A stretch of DNA of 64,000 nt from Akkermansia muciniphila (GTDB taxonomy: Bacteria > Verrucomicrobiota > Verrucomicrobiia > Verrucomicrobiales > Akkermansiaceae). A program made the position numbers and the translations under genes. Under the pieces are notes generated by a model that worked only from the letters and a program-made list of their open reading frames with translations, was not told the DNA's origin and did not search any database. Positions 33,960-42,355 of this stretch are shown here, piece after piece; the first letter of the stretch is position 1, and each line of letters starts with the position of its first letter. The stretch covers positions 1,240,001 through 1,304,000 of the forward strand of contig NZ_CP114598.1 of NCBI RefSeq assembly GCF_030848305.1, given 5' to 3'.

Positions 33960-35339
33960 TCAGGAGGCGGGGCAAACTTCGCCCCGGACAGGTTTACCGT
34001 TGTATTCTCCGGTGAGCGACTTCAGGAAGGCTACCAGAAGTCTCACCTCCTTCTTGTCCAGTTTGTCGTAACCGAGCTGGTAATGATACATCTTCGTAAT
34101 GGCTTCCTCCAGCGTCTGTGCGGAGGCGTCATGCATGTACGGCCAGGTGAGTTCCACGTTGCGGAGGGTAGGAACACGGAACCGGTGTCTGTCCGATTCC
34201 TTTTTGGAGAAATTCATCAGACCGTTATCGTCATTGGTTTTGGCGCGTCCGGCAAAGAAATCGCCTTTAAGGTCGGCGTATTCAAAAGACTGTCCTCCCA
34301 TGGCGGGACCGGTGTGGCAGGTTTGGCAGCCAAGCTTCAGGAAAAGCTTGTAACCCTTTTTGGCGTTCTCGCTGATGGCGTTTTTATCCCCTTTCAGGTA
34401 ACGGTCAAACGGGCTGTTCGGCGTGATGAGGGTCTTTTCATATTCCGCGATGGCATTCGTGATGGTTTCACCGGTGAACCCCTGAGGGTAAACCTTTTTG
34501 AATTCTGCGGCAAAAACGGTGTCCTGATCCAGCTTGGCAGCGATCTTCTTCCAGTCATCCGGATGTTCGTAACCCATTTCCACCGGATTCAGGGGCGGCC
34601 CTCCGGCCTGTTCCTGGAGGTTGGCGGCGCGTCCGTCCCAAAATTGCTTGGCATGGAAAGCGGCATTGAAGACAGTAGGGGCGTTGATGCCGCCTTTCTG
34701 ACCGCGGACTCCGGTGGAGGTGGGCAGGTTGTCCGTCCCGGCTTTTTCCAGGGAATGGCAGGAAGCGCAGGAAACGGTATTGTCCGTGGAAAGGCGCACG
34801 TCATGGAAAAGCTTGTAGCCCAGGGCCACTTTGGCCGGATCCGCGGGGAGGGCGTCCGGAATGGGGGCAAGAGGGGAAAGGGCGTATTCCTCACCTACCA
34901 TGTCGCCGAAAATTTTCAGACGCTCATCCTTGATCCACTGGAGCATGGCGTTTTTCTCCCGGAGAGTGAGCGTACTGCCCCAGTGCACCATGGTGTAGGA
35001 AGTGGGAGGCATGGAATTGATTTGAAGCACATGCTCCAGCTTGGAAAGGGTGACGGCGGTGAGAGGCTCTTCCATATTGTAGCTGCGCTGCCCGTCCCTG
35101 ATATGGCGCGCCAGCAGGCCTCCGGAAAGAGTATTGACCAGTTCGGAAATATGCGTGCCGGGGCTGTGGCAGTCCGCACACTTGGCGTTCATGGTCTGTG
35201 CGGTGATTTCCGCCGCCTGGGCGGACGTCAGTGGCTTGACATTCTGGTTCGGCAGGAACAGGGGGGCGACAGCCGCCGTCACGATGACCGTGCCGCCCAG
35301 AATGGCTCCTGCCTTGATGAAGGAACGTGTTTTGCTCAT
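33960..35339 (-). CDS. Tri-haem cytochrome c peroxidase (CCP/MauG family, with extra N-terminal haem domain)
   Basis: 459 residues with an N-terminal signal/anchor (about 8-30). Three CxxCH haem sites: CADCH at 54-58 in an N-terminal haem-binding domain, CASCH at 191-195 and CQTCH at 338-342 in the two usual CCP domains. The partner ligand region HRFRVPTLRNVELTWPYMHDAS and a conserved GGINAPTVFNAAFHAKQFWDGRAANL (substrate/Ca region) mark the CCP family. It reduces H2O2 with electrons from a periplasmic cytochrome or the quinone pool, protecting the cell near oxygenated mucus. Closed by a terminator. Confidence 0.92.
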   Translation of the reverse strand: MSKTRSFIKAGAILGGTVIVTAAVAPLFLPNQNVKPLTSAQAAEITAQTMNAKCADCHSPGTHISELVNTLSGGLLARHIRDGQRSYNMEEPLTAVTLSKLEHVLQINSMPPTSYTMVHWGSTLTLREKNAMLQWIKDERLKIFGDMVGEEYALSPLAPIPDALPADPAKVALGYKLFHDVRLSTDNTVSCASCHSLEKAGTDNLPTSTGVRGQKGGINAPTVFNAAFHAKQFWDGRAANLQEQAGGPPLNPVEMGYEHPDDWKKIAAKLDQDTVFAAEFKKVYPQGFTGETITNAIAEYEKTLITPNSPFDRYLKGDKNAISENAKKGYKLFLKLGCQTCHTGPAMGGQSFEYADLKGDFFAGRAKTNDDNGLMNFSKKESDRHRFRVPTLRNVELTWPYMHDASAQTLEEAITKMYHYQLGYDKLDKKEVRLLVAFLKSLTGEYNGKPVRGEVCPAS

Positions 35340-35405
35340 GAGATTCTCAATGACGTGGAATTGCCCGGATGATAAAAGGGGAGGGGTAAAAAATCAAGAT
35401 TTATT

Positions 35406-36344
35406 CTAAAGTTCGCCGGCCTTTCTCAAATCTTCGTTAATGGCTTCCAGAACATCCGCTTCCGGGGTGAAATTGGCGGCATGGTAGGAGCTGCGGACCA
35501 GTGGGCCGGACGCCACGTGCCTGAAGCCTTTGGAGCGCGCAATTTCCTCATACCGGGCGAAATCATCCGGATGGACGTATTTGACCACCGGCAGATGGTT
35601 GCGGGAGGGGCGCAGGTATTGTCCCAGCGTCAGGACCGTGACGCCGTGCTCCAGCAAATCGTCCATGGAGCGGAAAAGCTCGTCTTCCGTCTCTCCCAGG
35701 CCCAGCATGATGCCGCTTTTGGTAGAAACCTTGCCGTTCACGCACTCCAGCGCCATCTTGAGAACGCGCAGGGACCGCCGGTACTGGGCGCGGAAACGGA
35801 CGATGGGCGTGAGGCGTTCCACCGTCTCCAGATTGTGTCCGAAAATATGCGGACGGGCCGCCATCAGCGTCTGGATGGAAGAAGGCTTTTCATTCAGGTC
35901 CGAGGCTAGCACTTCAATGATTGTGGAAGGGCTGGCTTTTCTGACGGCCCGAATCACCTGGGCGAAATGTGCGGCGGCGCCGTCCGGCAAATCATCCCGG
36001 GTGACCATGGTAATCACGGCGTGGCGCAGCTTCATGTGCACGACGGCTTCCGCCACGTGCTGTGGTTCTTCCGGATCCAGCGGATCGGGCTTGGCCGTGC
36101 GGGTGGCGCAGAATCCGCAGGCGCGCGTGCACCGTTCTCCGGCAATCATGAATGTGGCCGTACCCTGGTTCCAGCATTCATAACGGTTGGGGCAGTGTGC
36201 TTCTTCACAGACGGTAAAGAGGTTCTTGCCTTCCACAAGCTGCTTGACGTCCCAGAATTCCCGGCCGTTGGGCAGGCGCACCTTGATCCATGACGGCTTG
36301 CGTTCCATTCCTTCCGCAGTTTCATTATCGTTCCGGCGTTCCAT
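35406..36344 (-). CDS. lipA: Lipoyl synthase
   Basis: Radical-SAM enzyme inserting sulfur into octanoyl groups to make lipoyl cofactors. The auxiliary cluster motif is CEEAHCPNRYEC, and the radical-SAM cluster is CTRACGFC. Other family strings: ATFMIAGERCTRACGFCA, VTRDDLPDGAAAHFAQ, HNLETVERLTPIVRFRAQYRRSLRVLK, KSGIMLGLGETEDEL and the C-terminal VRSSYHA. Start chosen at MERRNDNETAEG (36344); the frame continues to 36410, but that part overlaps tadA and is not conserved. The lipB gene is not in the window. Confidence 0.96.
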   Translation of the reverse strand: MERRNDNETAEGMERKPSWIKVRLPNGREFWDVKQLVEGKNLFTVCEEAHCPNRYECWNQGTATFMIAGERCTRACGFCATRTAKPDPLDPEEPQHVAEAVVHMKLRHAVITMVTRDDLPDGAAAHFAQVIRAVRKASPSTIIEVLASDLNEKPSSIQTLMAARPHIFGHNLETVERLTPIVRFRAQYRRSLRVLKMALECVNGKVSTKSGIMLGLGETEDELFRSMDDLLEHGVTVLTLGQYLRPSRNHLPVVKYVHPDDFARYEEIARSKGFRHVASGPLVRSSYHAANFTPEADVLEAINEDLRKAGEL

Positions 36345-36394
36345 AGTCCCGCTAGCTTGCCGTGACTCTGCTGCTTTGGCAAATGCAAAGTGTT

Positions 36395-36952
36395 TTATTC
36401 CGGGCCGCATTCCCTGTTTTCATCCGGAGGGGCGGGAGGACACGCGGACAGTTTTTTCCGTTCTTTTGCCGCCCGCCGCGCCGCGCGGAAAAACTCCTGA
36501 AGATGAAGCAGACACTCGTCTCCCAATACGCCGGGGCGCACCTCGCACTTGTGGTTCAGGGGAGGATTGGAATCCAGCAGATTGATCCAGCCTCCCGCAG
36601 CCCCGGTTTTTGCATCCGGGCAGCCGAAAACGACGCGGTCCGGACGGCAATGGACGATGGCGCCCGCGCACATGGGGCACGGTTCCTTGGTGACATACAG
36701 GGTGCAGCCTTCCAGCCGCCAGTCGCCCAAAGCTTCCTGTGCCGCCGTCAGGGCGATCATTTCCGCGTGGGCCGTAGCATCCTTGAGCGTCTCCACCTGG
36801 TTCCAGCCCCGGCCAATCACGCGGCCATCCTTCACGACAATGGCTCCAACAGGCACTTCCCCTTTCGCGAGGGCCTTTTTGGATTCTTTCATGGCTTGGC
36901 GCATGAACCACTCGTCCGAACCGGGCATTTCCATCATTACGGAGGTTATCAT
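36395..36952 (-). CDS. tadA: tRNA-specific adenosine deaminase
   Basis: Converts adenosine-34 to inosine in tRNA-Arg(ACG). The zinc site is made of HAEMIAL (catalytic Glu after His) and PCPMCAGAIVHCR. An N-terminal basic helix (MRQAMKESKKALAKGEVPVGAIVV) and GCPDAKTGAAGG loop match TadA. At 185 residues it has a C-terminal Arg/Lys/Pro-rich extension of about 25 residues. Met1 (36952) has other Met at residues 6, 7 and 9; the true start may be one of these. 51 bp upstream of lipA on the same strand. Confidence 0.93.
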   Translation of the reverse strand: MITSVMMEMPGSDEWFMRQAMKESKKALAKGEVPVGAIVVKDGRVIGRGWNQVETLKDATAHAEMIALTAAQEALGDWRLEGCTLYVTKEPCPMCAGAIVHCRPDRVVFGCPDAKTGAAGGWINLLDSNPPLNHKCEVRPGVLGDECLLHLQEFFRAARRAAKERKKLSACPPAPPDENRECGPE

Positions 36953-37096
36953 GGACTGGGCGGCGCGGTTCTGGCAAGCTCTTTCTGGAAGATGCTTGTT
37001 GTGTTTTATACAGTAAGTGCGTCATGCCGCGGAAAGGTGTGGGGATGAATGCGTTTTTACGTTGATTCCGGAGAATGGGTGGCATAAGTATGACCC

Positions 37097-38095
37097 ATGA
37101 ATTTTTCAGAACCCTGTGCCCTGGCCGTGGATTTCGGCGGCACGAGCATCAAAATGGGCGTAACGGAGGGGGATCGTATTCTGGCGACGGCCGACCGCAT
37201 CCCTACCGCCATGTTCGAAAGCCCGCAGGCAATCATTGACGCCATGATTGCGGCCGCCCGCACCCTGCGCGGACAATTCCCCACCGCCTGCGTGATGGGC
37301 ATGGGGATGCCGGGATGGTGCGATTACCAGCAGGGAGTGCTTTACCAGCTCACCAATGTAAGGGTCTGGGATCGGCAAATTCCGGTGAAAGAGATGATGG
37401 AGCAGGCCCTGGGGCTCCCCGTCGTGCTGGATAATGACGCCAACTGCATGGCTTATGCGGAATGGAAGCTGGGCGCCGGGCGCGGCATGTCCAGCCTGGT
37501 GTGCCTGACGATGGGAACGGGGATAGGCGGGGGAATCGTGGTGCATGACCGCATGCTGCGGGGGAGGCGGCTCTCCGCTGCGGAACTGGGCCAGACCAGC
37601 ATTCATTACCAGGGAAAAACGGGTCCGTTCGGCAGCCGTGGAGCCATTGAGGAATACATCGGCAACAACGAGCTGGCGGCGGAGGCGGTTAAACGGTATG
37701 CCGGGGCGGGAATCGTCAAGACGGCGGATGAATGCACGCCCAGACATCTGGACGAGGCCGCCCGGTCCGGATGCCCCATAGCCCTCCAATTGTGGGAGGA
37801 TACGGCGGAAATGCTGAGCTGCCTGATCATGAACCTGATGTATACGCTGGTGCCGGACGCCTTCATCATCGGGGGCGGCGTGGCCAAGGCAGGGGATTTG
37901 TTGATGAAGCCACTGTTGGAGAACCTCAGGAAACAGTTGTTTCCTCTTCTCATGGAGGATTTGAGAATTCTGCCGGCCAGGTTTGGAGCGGAGGCGGGGC
38001 TGTTGGGGGCGGGAGCCATGGCGATGGACGAATTCATGGGGCTGGGGATTTTGGAACGGTTTAAAAACAAGAAATCACCCCAGGCTTCTTGTTAG
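37097..38095 (+). CDS. ROK-family sugar kinase (glucokinase-like)
   Basis: 332 residues. ATP phosphate loop ALAVDFGGTSIKMGV, second segment LPVVLDNDANCMAYAEW (catalytic Asp), TMGTGIGGGIVVH, the ROK region with SAAELGQTSIHYQG, and PDAFIIGGGVAKAGDLLMKPL. The usual zinc CxCGxxGC motif of ROK kinases is absent: where it normally lies the text reads GPFGSRGAIEEYIG. So the enzyme may be a glucokinase or N-acetylhexosamine kinase without structural zinc. Its TAG stop lies inside the operator of the next gene (38092-38105). Confidence 0.87.
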   Translation: MNFSEPCALAVDFGGTSIKMGVTEGDRILATADRIPTAMFESPQAIIDAMIAAARTLRGQFPTACVMGMGMPGWCDYQQGVLYQLTNVRVWDRQIPVKEMMEQALGLPVVLDNDANCMAYAEWKLGAGRGMSSLVCLTMGTGIGGGIVVHDRMLRGRRLSAAELGQTSIHYQGKTGPFGSRGAIEEYIGNNELAAEAVKRYAGAGIVKTADECTPRHLDEAARSGCPIALQLWEDTAEMLSCLIMNLMYTLVPDAFIIGGGVAKAGDLLMKPLLENLRKQLFPLLMEDLRILPARFGAEAGLLGAGAMAMDEFMGLGILERFKNKKSPQASC

Positions 38096-38105
38096 ATTAG
38101 ACTAA
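38092..38105. promoter_or_regulatory. TTAG-N6-CTAA operator 6, upstream of the P-type ATPase
   Basis: Exact site TTAGATTAGACTAA overlapping the stop codon of the ROK kinase and 49 bp before the ATPase ATG. It suggests the ATPase has its own metal-dependent promoter rather than being purely read-through. Confidence 0.6.
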
Positions 38106-38153
38106 TATAAGGCTTGCCATGCCGGAGCGGCAGGCGTACAAGCGGAACAGGTC

Positions 38154-40079
38154 ATGAGTACGGATCATCCCCATGAACATCTTCCGGAAGGAGCTTCCTG
38201 TTGTTCCGGAAGCTGCTGTTCTGGAAGCCGTTGCAGTTCTGGCGACGCCATCGGGCCCGTTCCCGCCGTGCTGGGCATTGCCTTGTTCATCAGCGCTCTG
38301 GCGGCGGGAGGCGGTTCCTGGGTCGGTGTGGCCGCCTATGCGGGCGCCTATCTGCTGATAGGCTGGGATGTGCTGAAGGCCGCTTTTATGGGACTGATGC
38401 GCGGCCGCGCCATAAATGAAAATTTCCTGATGAGTCTTGCTTCCCTGGGGGCGATGTTCCTGGGGGACTATTCCGAGGCGGTGGGGGTGATGCTGTTCTA
38501 CCGCGTGGGAGAGTACCTTCAGGAACGTGCGGTAGGCAGTTCCCGCCGGTCCGTAAGCGAATTGATAAATCTGAGGCCTGAGGCCGTCCATGTGAAAAAA
38601 GCCGGCGCCGTAGATGACGTCCCTCTTTCCGAGGTTTTGCCCGGCTCCCTGATTGAAGTGCGTCCCGGAGAACGCGTTCCGTTGGACGGCATGGTGACGG
38701 GAGGCTGTTCCGTGCTGGATACCTCCGCCATGACCGGGGAATCCCTGCCGGTGGAAGCCGGGGCCGGAAGCCCTGTGCTGGCGGGGTACATCAACGGGCA
38801 GGGGGTGCTGGAAGTGCGTACGGAGCGGGACTGGCGGCATTCCGCTCTGGCGAGGATCCAGGAACTGGTGGAGGCCGCGTCTGGCCGCAAATCCCCTCTG
38901 GAGGGGAGGCTGTCCTCATTTTCCCGCATTTATACGCCGCTGGTGATTTTCATAGCCGTCCTGGTATTTTTGCTTTACCCACTTGTGACGGGCGGAAGCT
39001 GGGCGGACGGGCTGTTCCGCGCGCTGGTCCTGCTGGTGATTTCCTGTCCCTGCGCGCTGGTGCTATCCATTCCGCTGGGCTTTTTTGCCGGAATAGGGAG
39101 AGCGGCGAGGCAGGGGATTCTTCTGAAAGGAAGCAATTATCTGGATGCCCTGCGGAAGGTGAAGACGGTGGTGTTCGACAAAACCGGAACCTTGACGGAG
39201 GGTGTTTTTTCCGTGGATGAAGTGCTTCCCCGTGACGGCGTTTCCCCGGAAGAGTTGCTGTACTGGGCGGCTCATGCGGAGCTTTCCGCCTCCCATCCGC
39301 TGGGGCGTTCCATTGTGGAGGCCTATGAAGGGGCTCTGTTCCCGGACCGCGTGGCGGAACTCGTGGAGGTGACGGGCGGGGGTGTTTCAGCCCGCGTGGA
39401 AGGGAAACTGGTTCTGGTGGGAAAAAAGGCTTTTCTTCAGGAAGCCGGCATAAAAATGGAGGAGGGAGAAGACCGTGGCGTGACCGTTTATGCGGCGTTG
39501 GACGGCATTCTTCTGGGGTGTCTCCGCCTGTCTGACCGCCTCAAGCCGGGAGCGGAGCGCGCGGTGCGGAAATTGAGGAAACTGGGCGTTTCCAACCTGG
39601 TCATGCTGACGGGGGATTCTTCTTCCGCAGGGGCAGAGGTGGGACTTAAACTGGGGATGGACGAGGTATTCTGCGGGCTGATGCCTGCCGACAAGCTGGA
39701 GCATGTGCGCCGGCTGCAATCTGAAAAGGGGCTGCTTGCCTTTGTGGGGGACGGCATGAATGATGCCCCCTCCCTCGCTGCCGCCGACATCGGCATTGCC
39801 ATGGGCGGCGTGGGGTCCGATACGGCTCTTCAGGCGGCTGACGTAGTGGTGATGAAGGGAGATCCTTTGGCCGTTCCTCTGGGGATGATGCTTTCCCAAG
39901 CCACAGAGCGCATCATTGTGCAGAACATCGTTCTTATTTTGGGCGTCAAAATTCTGGTCATGGCGCTGGGTATTCTGGGGCTGGCGGGGATGTGGGCCGC
40001 CGTGATGGCGGATGTGGGCGTCTGCCTGCTTGCGGTGGGCAACTCCATGCGTATTTTCCGGGTGAAACTGGACATGTGA
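38154..40079 (+). CDS. P1B-type heavy-metal ATPase (ZntA/CadA-like)
   Basis: 641-residue metal pump. It has a short Cys-rich N-terminus (CCSGSCCSGSRC, residues 16-27) instead of a full HMA domain, the TGES actuator motif (194-197), the CPC metal motif (298-300, SCPCALVLSIPLGFFAGIGR), DKTGTLTEG phosphorylation site (Asp341) and GDGMNDAPSLAAADIGIAMG. The last TM part has MADVGVCLLAVGNSMRI, the Asp-x-Gly pattern of Zn/Cd/Pb exporters (P1B-2). The TTAG-N6-CTAA site before it points to control by the Fe/Mn-type repressor, so export of Fe(II), Mn(II) or Zn(II) should be considered. Confidence 0.92.
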   Translation: MSTDHPHEHLPEGASCCSGSCCSGSRCSSGDAIGPVPAVLGIALFISALAAGGGSWVGVAAYAGAYLLIGWDVLKAAFMGLMRGRAINENFLMSLASLGAMFLGDYSEAVGVMLFYRVGEYLQERAVGSSRRSVSELINLRPEAVHVKKAGAVDDVPLSEVLPGSLIEVRPGERVPLDGMVTGGCSVLDTSAMTGESLPVEAGAGSPVLAGYINGQGVLEVRTERDWRHSALARIQELVEAASGRKSPLEGRLSSFSRIYTPLVIFIAVLVFLLYPLVTGGSWADGLFRALVLLVISCPCALVLSIPLGFFAGIGRAARQGILLKGSNYLDALRKVKTVVFDKTGTLTEGVFSVDEVLPRDGVSPEELLYWAAHAELSASHPLGRSIVEAYEGALFPDRVAELVEVTGGGVSARVEGKLVLVGKKAFLQEAGIKMEEGEDRGVTVYAALDGILLGCLRLSDRLKPGAERAVRKLRKLGVSNLVMLTGDSSSAGAEVGLKLGMDEVFCGLMPADKLEHVRRLQSEKGLLAFVGDGMNDAPSLAAADIGIAMGGVGSDTALQAADVVVMKGDPLAVPLGMMLSQATERIIVQNIVLILGVKILVMALGILGLAGMWAAVMADVGVCLLAVGNSMRIFRVKLDM

Positions 40080-40181
40080 CGAAAGGGAATTCTCTTCCTC
40101 CCCCTGTTTATGGGCGGATGCTCTTCATCCCGGTATCCGGATGCTGCCGCGGAATCTTGGAATAACGGAAAATATCCTGAT

Positions 40182-40216
40182 AAAAAAGCCTCCGTTTCGG
40201 CGGGCGGAACGGAGGC
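40182..40216 (-). terminator. Rho-independent terminator of rho-coaE
   Basis: Stem GCCTCCGTT / AACGGAGGC with an 11-base loop. Minus-strand reading gives six T after the stem. It lies 29 bp after the rho stop codon. Confidence 0.85.
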
Positions 40217-40244
40217 GGTGAAAAGCAGGCCCGGATAGAAAATC

Positions 40245-41669
40245 CTACCGCAGCCCCGTCAACAGAAGTTCCGCGTTATTCTGGGTCTTGGAGATATTTT
40301 GCAGGAGGGCCTGAAGGCCTTCCCAGCCCGGTTTCATGGCGAGCTGACGGCGTAATTGCATGATTTTGACGAACTCCTGTTCGTTATACAGCCTGTCGTC
40401 ATTGCGGGTGCCGCTCTGGGAAAGGGAAATGGCCGGATAAATGCGCCGTTCGGAAAGTTCCCGGTCCAGGCGGATTTCCAGATTGCCCGTTCCCTTGAAT
40501 TCTTCAAAAATCACTTCATCCATTCTTGATTCCGTATCCACCAGGCATGTGGCGATGATGGTCAGGCTGCCGCCTTCTTCCACATTGCGCGCCGCGGAAA
40601 AGAATTTGCGCGGTTTTTCCAACGCATTGGCCCCCAGGCCGCCGGACATGATGCGTCCCCCCGTCTGGTTGGCATTGTAGCCGCGGGCCAGCCGGGTGAG
40701 GGAATCCAGCAGGATGACGACGTCTTTGCCCATTTCCACCAGACGTTTGGCGCGTTCGATAACCAGGTCGGAAACCTGGGCATGGCGCCGGGAAGGTTCG
40801 TCAAAGGTGGAGGCGTATACCGGAGCGTCCACGGTTTCTTCAAAATCCGTTACTTCCTCCGGGCGTTCGTCCAGCAACAGCACAATCAGTTCTACTTCCG
40901 GGTAGTTGGCTCTGATGGAACGGGCGATTGTTTTCAGAAGAACGGTTTTCCCGCCGCGCGGGGGGGCCACAATCAGGCCGCGCTGCCCTTTGCCGAAGGG
41001 CGTCATGAGATCCAGCACGCGCATGGCGGCGGAATTGACCCCCTTGTTTTCCAGAAGAAGGCGTTCCTTGGGGAAAAGGGGGGTGAGGCGTTCAAAATCG
41101 CTGCGCGCCCGGTAATCTTCCGCAGGGATGCCTTCCACGCTGATGACGGAGGAGGCGGAAAGGTACTTGTCATGGGGCCGCAATTTGCGCAGCCTGACTT
41201 TGATCTGCTGGCCTACGCGGAGATGCAGCGGTTTGATGAGGTTGCCGCCCAGGTAAATATCATCCGGAGAGGTGCGGAAGCTTTTAACCGGATCCCTCAG
41301 CATGGCGTAATTATCTTTGGCTTGTTCCATGACCCCGGAAACCACGACTTCATGTCCCTTTGCCAGGAGCTGTTTTCCCAATTCAAAAATTAACTGGGAC
41401 TTGGTGAGGGAAGCCGCGTTCCGGATGGGCAGCCCTTCCGCCATTTCCTGGAGATCGTTCAGAGGGCGGTTCCGCAGTTCATTGATATCAATCTGCTCCA
41501 GAACAGGAGTTGCCGCTTCTTCCTCCCGGACTGCGGTTCCACTGTTTTCCTCCGGGGCGGCAGCCGGCTGTTCCCCGGCTGTTTCTTCCGGAGCGGGGAG
41601 GGGCTTGGGGTGAGCTTCCTGCGGAAGATCCCCGGCGGGGGAAGGAGTATTGTCGAGTTCTTCAGTCAT
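40245..41669 (-). CDS. rho: Transcription termination factor Rho
   Basis: 474 residues from [13 protein letters not shown]. An acidic Pro/Glu-rich N-terminal extension of about 65 residues is followed by the Rho N-domain ([15 protein letters not shown]), the RNA-binding domain, and the ATPase core with Walker [48 protein letters not shown], and Walker [17 protein letters not shown]. The hexamer R loop and C-terminal region ([19 protein letters not shown]) are intact. The coaE stop codon overlaps the rho start by 8 bases. An upstream in-frame Met at 41729 is not conserved. Confidence 0.95.
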   Translation of the reverse strand: MTEELDNTPSPAGDLPQEAHPKPLPAPEETAGEQPAAAPEENSGTAVREEEAATPVLEQIDINELRNRPLNDLQEMAEGLPIRNAASLTKSQLIFELGKQLLAKGHEVVVSGVMEQAKDNYAMLRDPVKSFRTSPDDIYLGGNLIKPLHLRVGQQIKVRLRKLRPHDKYLSASSVISVEGIPAEDYRARSDFERLTPLFPKERLLLENKGVNSAAMRVLDLMTPFGKGQRGLIVAPPRGGKTVLLKTIARSIRANYPEVELIVLLLDERPEEVTDFEETVDAPVYASTFDEPSRRHAQVSDLVIERAKRLVEMGKDVVILLDSLTRLARGYNANQTGGRIMSGGLGANALEKPRKFFSAARNVEEGGSLTIIATCLVDTESRMDEVIFEEFKGTGNLEIRLDRELSERRIYPAISLSQSGTRNDDRLYNEQEFVKIMQLRRQLAMKPGWEGLQALLQNISKTQNNAELLLTGLR

Positions 41670-42267
41670 GAAAAAAATGTTGGTAGAGTCTTTGGGTTTG
41701 CTTGCGGAGCAGGTCCGGGGGGCCTTCATTCCAGATGACGAAGTCGGCCGCAGCCACTTTTTCCATTATGGGGCGCTGGGCCGCCAGAATGGCTTCAATC
41801 ATATCCTCCCGGAATCCATTCCTGAGAGCCAGGCGGGTTTTCTGCGTTTCCCTGGAAACAGCCACCACGCACACGGCATCTTGGCAATAGCGCGCCGATG
41901 TTTCAAAAAACAGGGGCACGTCAATGACAAACCCGTCTACCTCCGCATTCTGACGCGCTGCCAGCATTTGCGCAAGACATTCTTGGTGCAGCAGGGGATG
42001 AATGATTCCTTCCAGCGTTCTGCGGCTTTCCGGATTCCGGAAAACAAGCTCCCGCAGAAAATGCCTGTCAGCCTTTCCGTGGGAGTCAACGCTGTCTGGG
42101 CCGAAAACGCCGGAGAGTGTCTCTTTCAGCGTACCGCCGTCCAGCAACCTGCCCGCTTCCGCATCACAGTCAAACAGGCGCAGACGTTTGTCTCCCGCCT
42201 CCATCAGCAGACGGATGAATGTAGATTTCCCGGTGGCTATTCCTCCGGTAACAACCAAGGTTTTCAT
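41662..42267 (-). CDS. coaE: Dephospho-CoA kinase
   Basis: Last step of CoA synthesis. 201 residues; the P-loop is GGIATGKSTF and the CoA-binding segment contains LFDCDAEAGRLL and IHPLLHQECL. ID-V-PLFFETSARYCQDAVCVVAVS and RQNAE-type lid sequences match the family. It overlaps rho, so both are probably translated from one message, an arrangement also seen in other Verrucomicrobiota and Bacteroidota. Confidence 0.9.
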   Translation of the reverse strand: MKTLVVTGGIATGKSTFIRLLMEAGDKRLRLFDCDAEAGRLLDGGTLKETLSGVFGPDSVDSHGKADRHFLRELVFRNPESRRTLEGIIHPLLHQECLAQMLAARQNAEVDGFVIDVPLFFETSARYCQDAVCVVAVSRETQKTRLALRNGFREDMIEAILAAQRPIMEKVAAADFVIWNEGPPDLLRKQTQRLYQHFFHD

Positions 42268-42292
42268 GGGGGAAGATAAGATGCTTTTGGGA

Positions 42293-42331
42293 TATAAAGA
42301 GCGGGTGAAAGGATTACCCTTTCACCCGCTC
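42293..42331 (-). terminator. Terminator of the pilus-like operon
   Basis: Perfect 14-bp stem GAGCGGGTGAAAGG / CCTTTCACCCGCTC with a 5-base loop. On the minus strand it is followed by TTTATATC. It lies 25 bp beyond the stop of the secretin gene and also insulates coaE. Confidence 0.8.
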
Positions 42332-42355
42332 CAATATGGACATTATGCACGCAGC

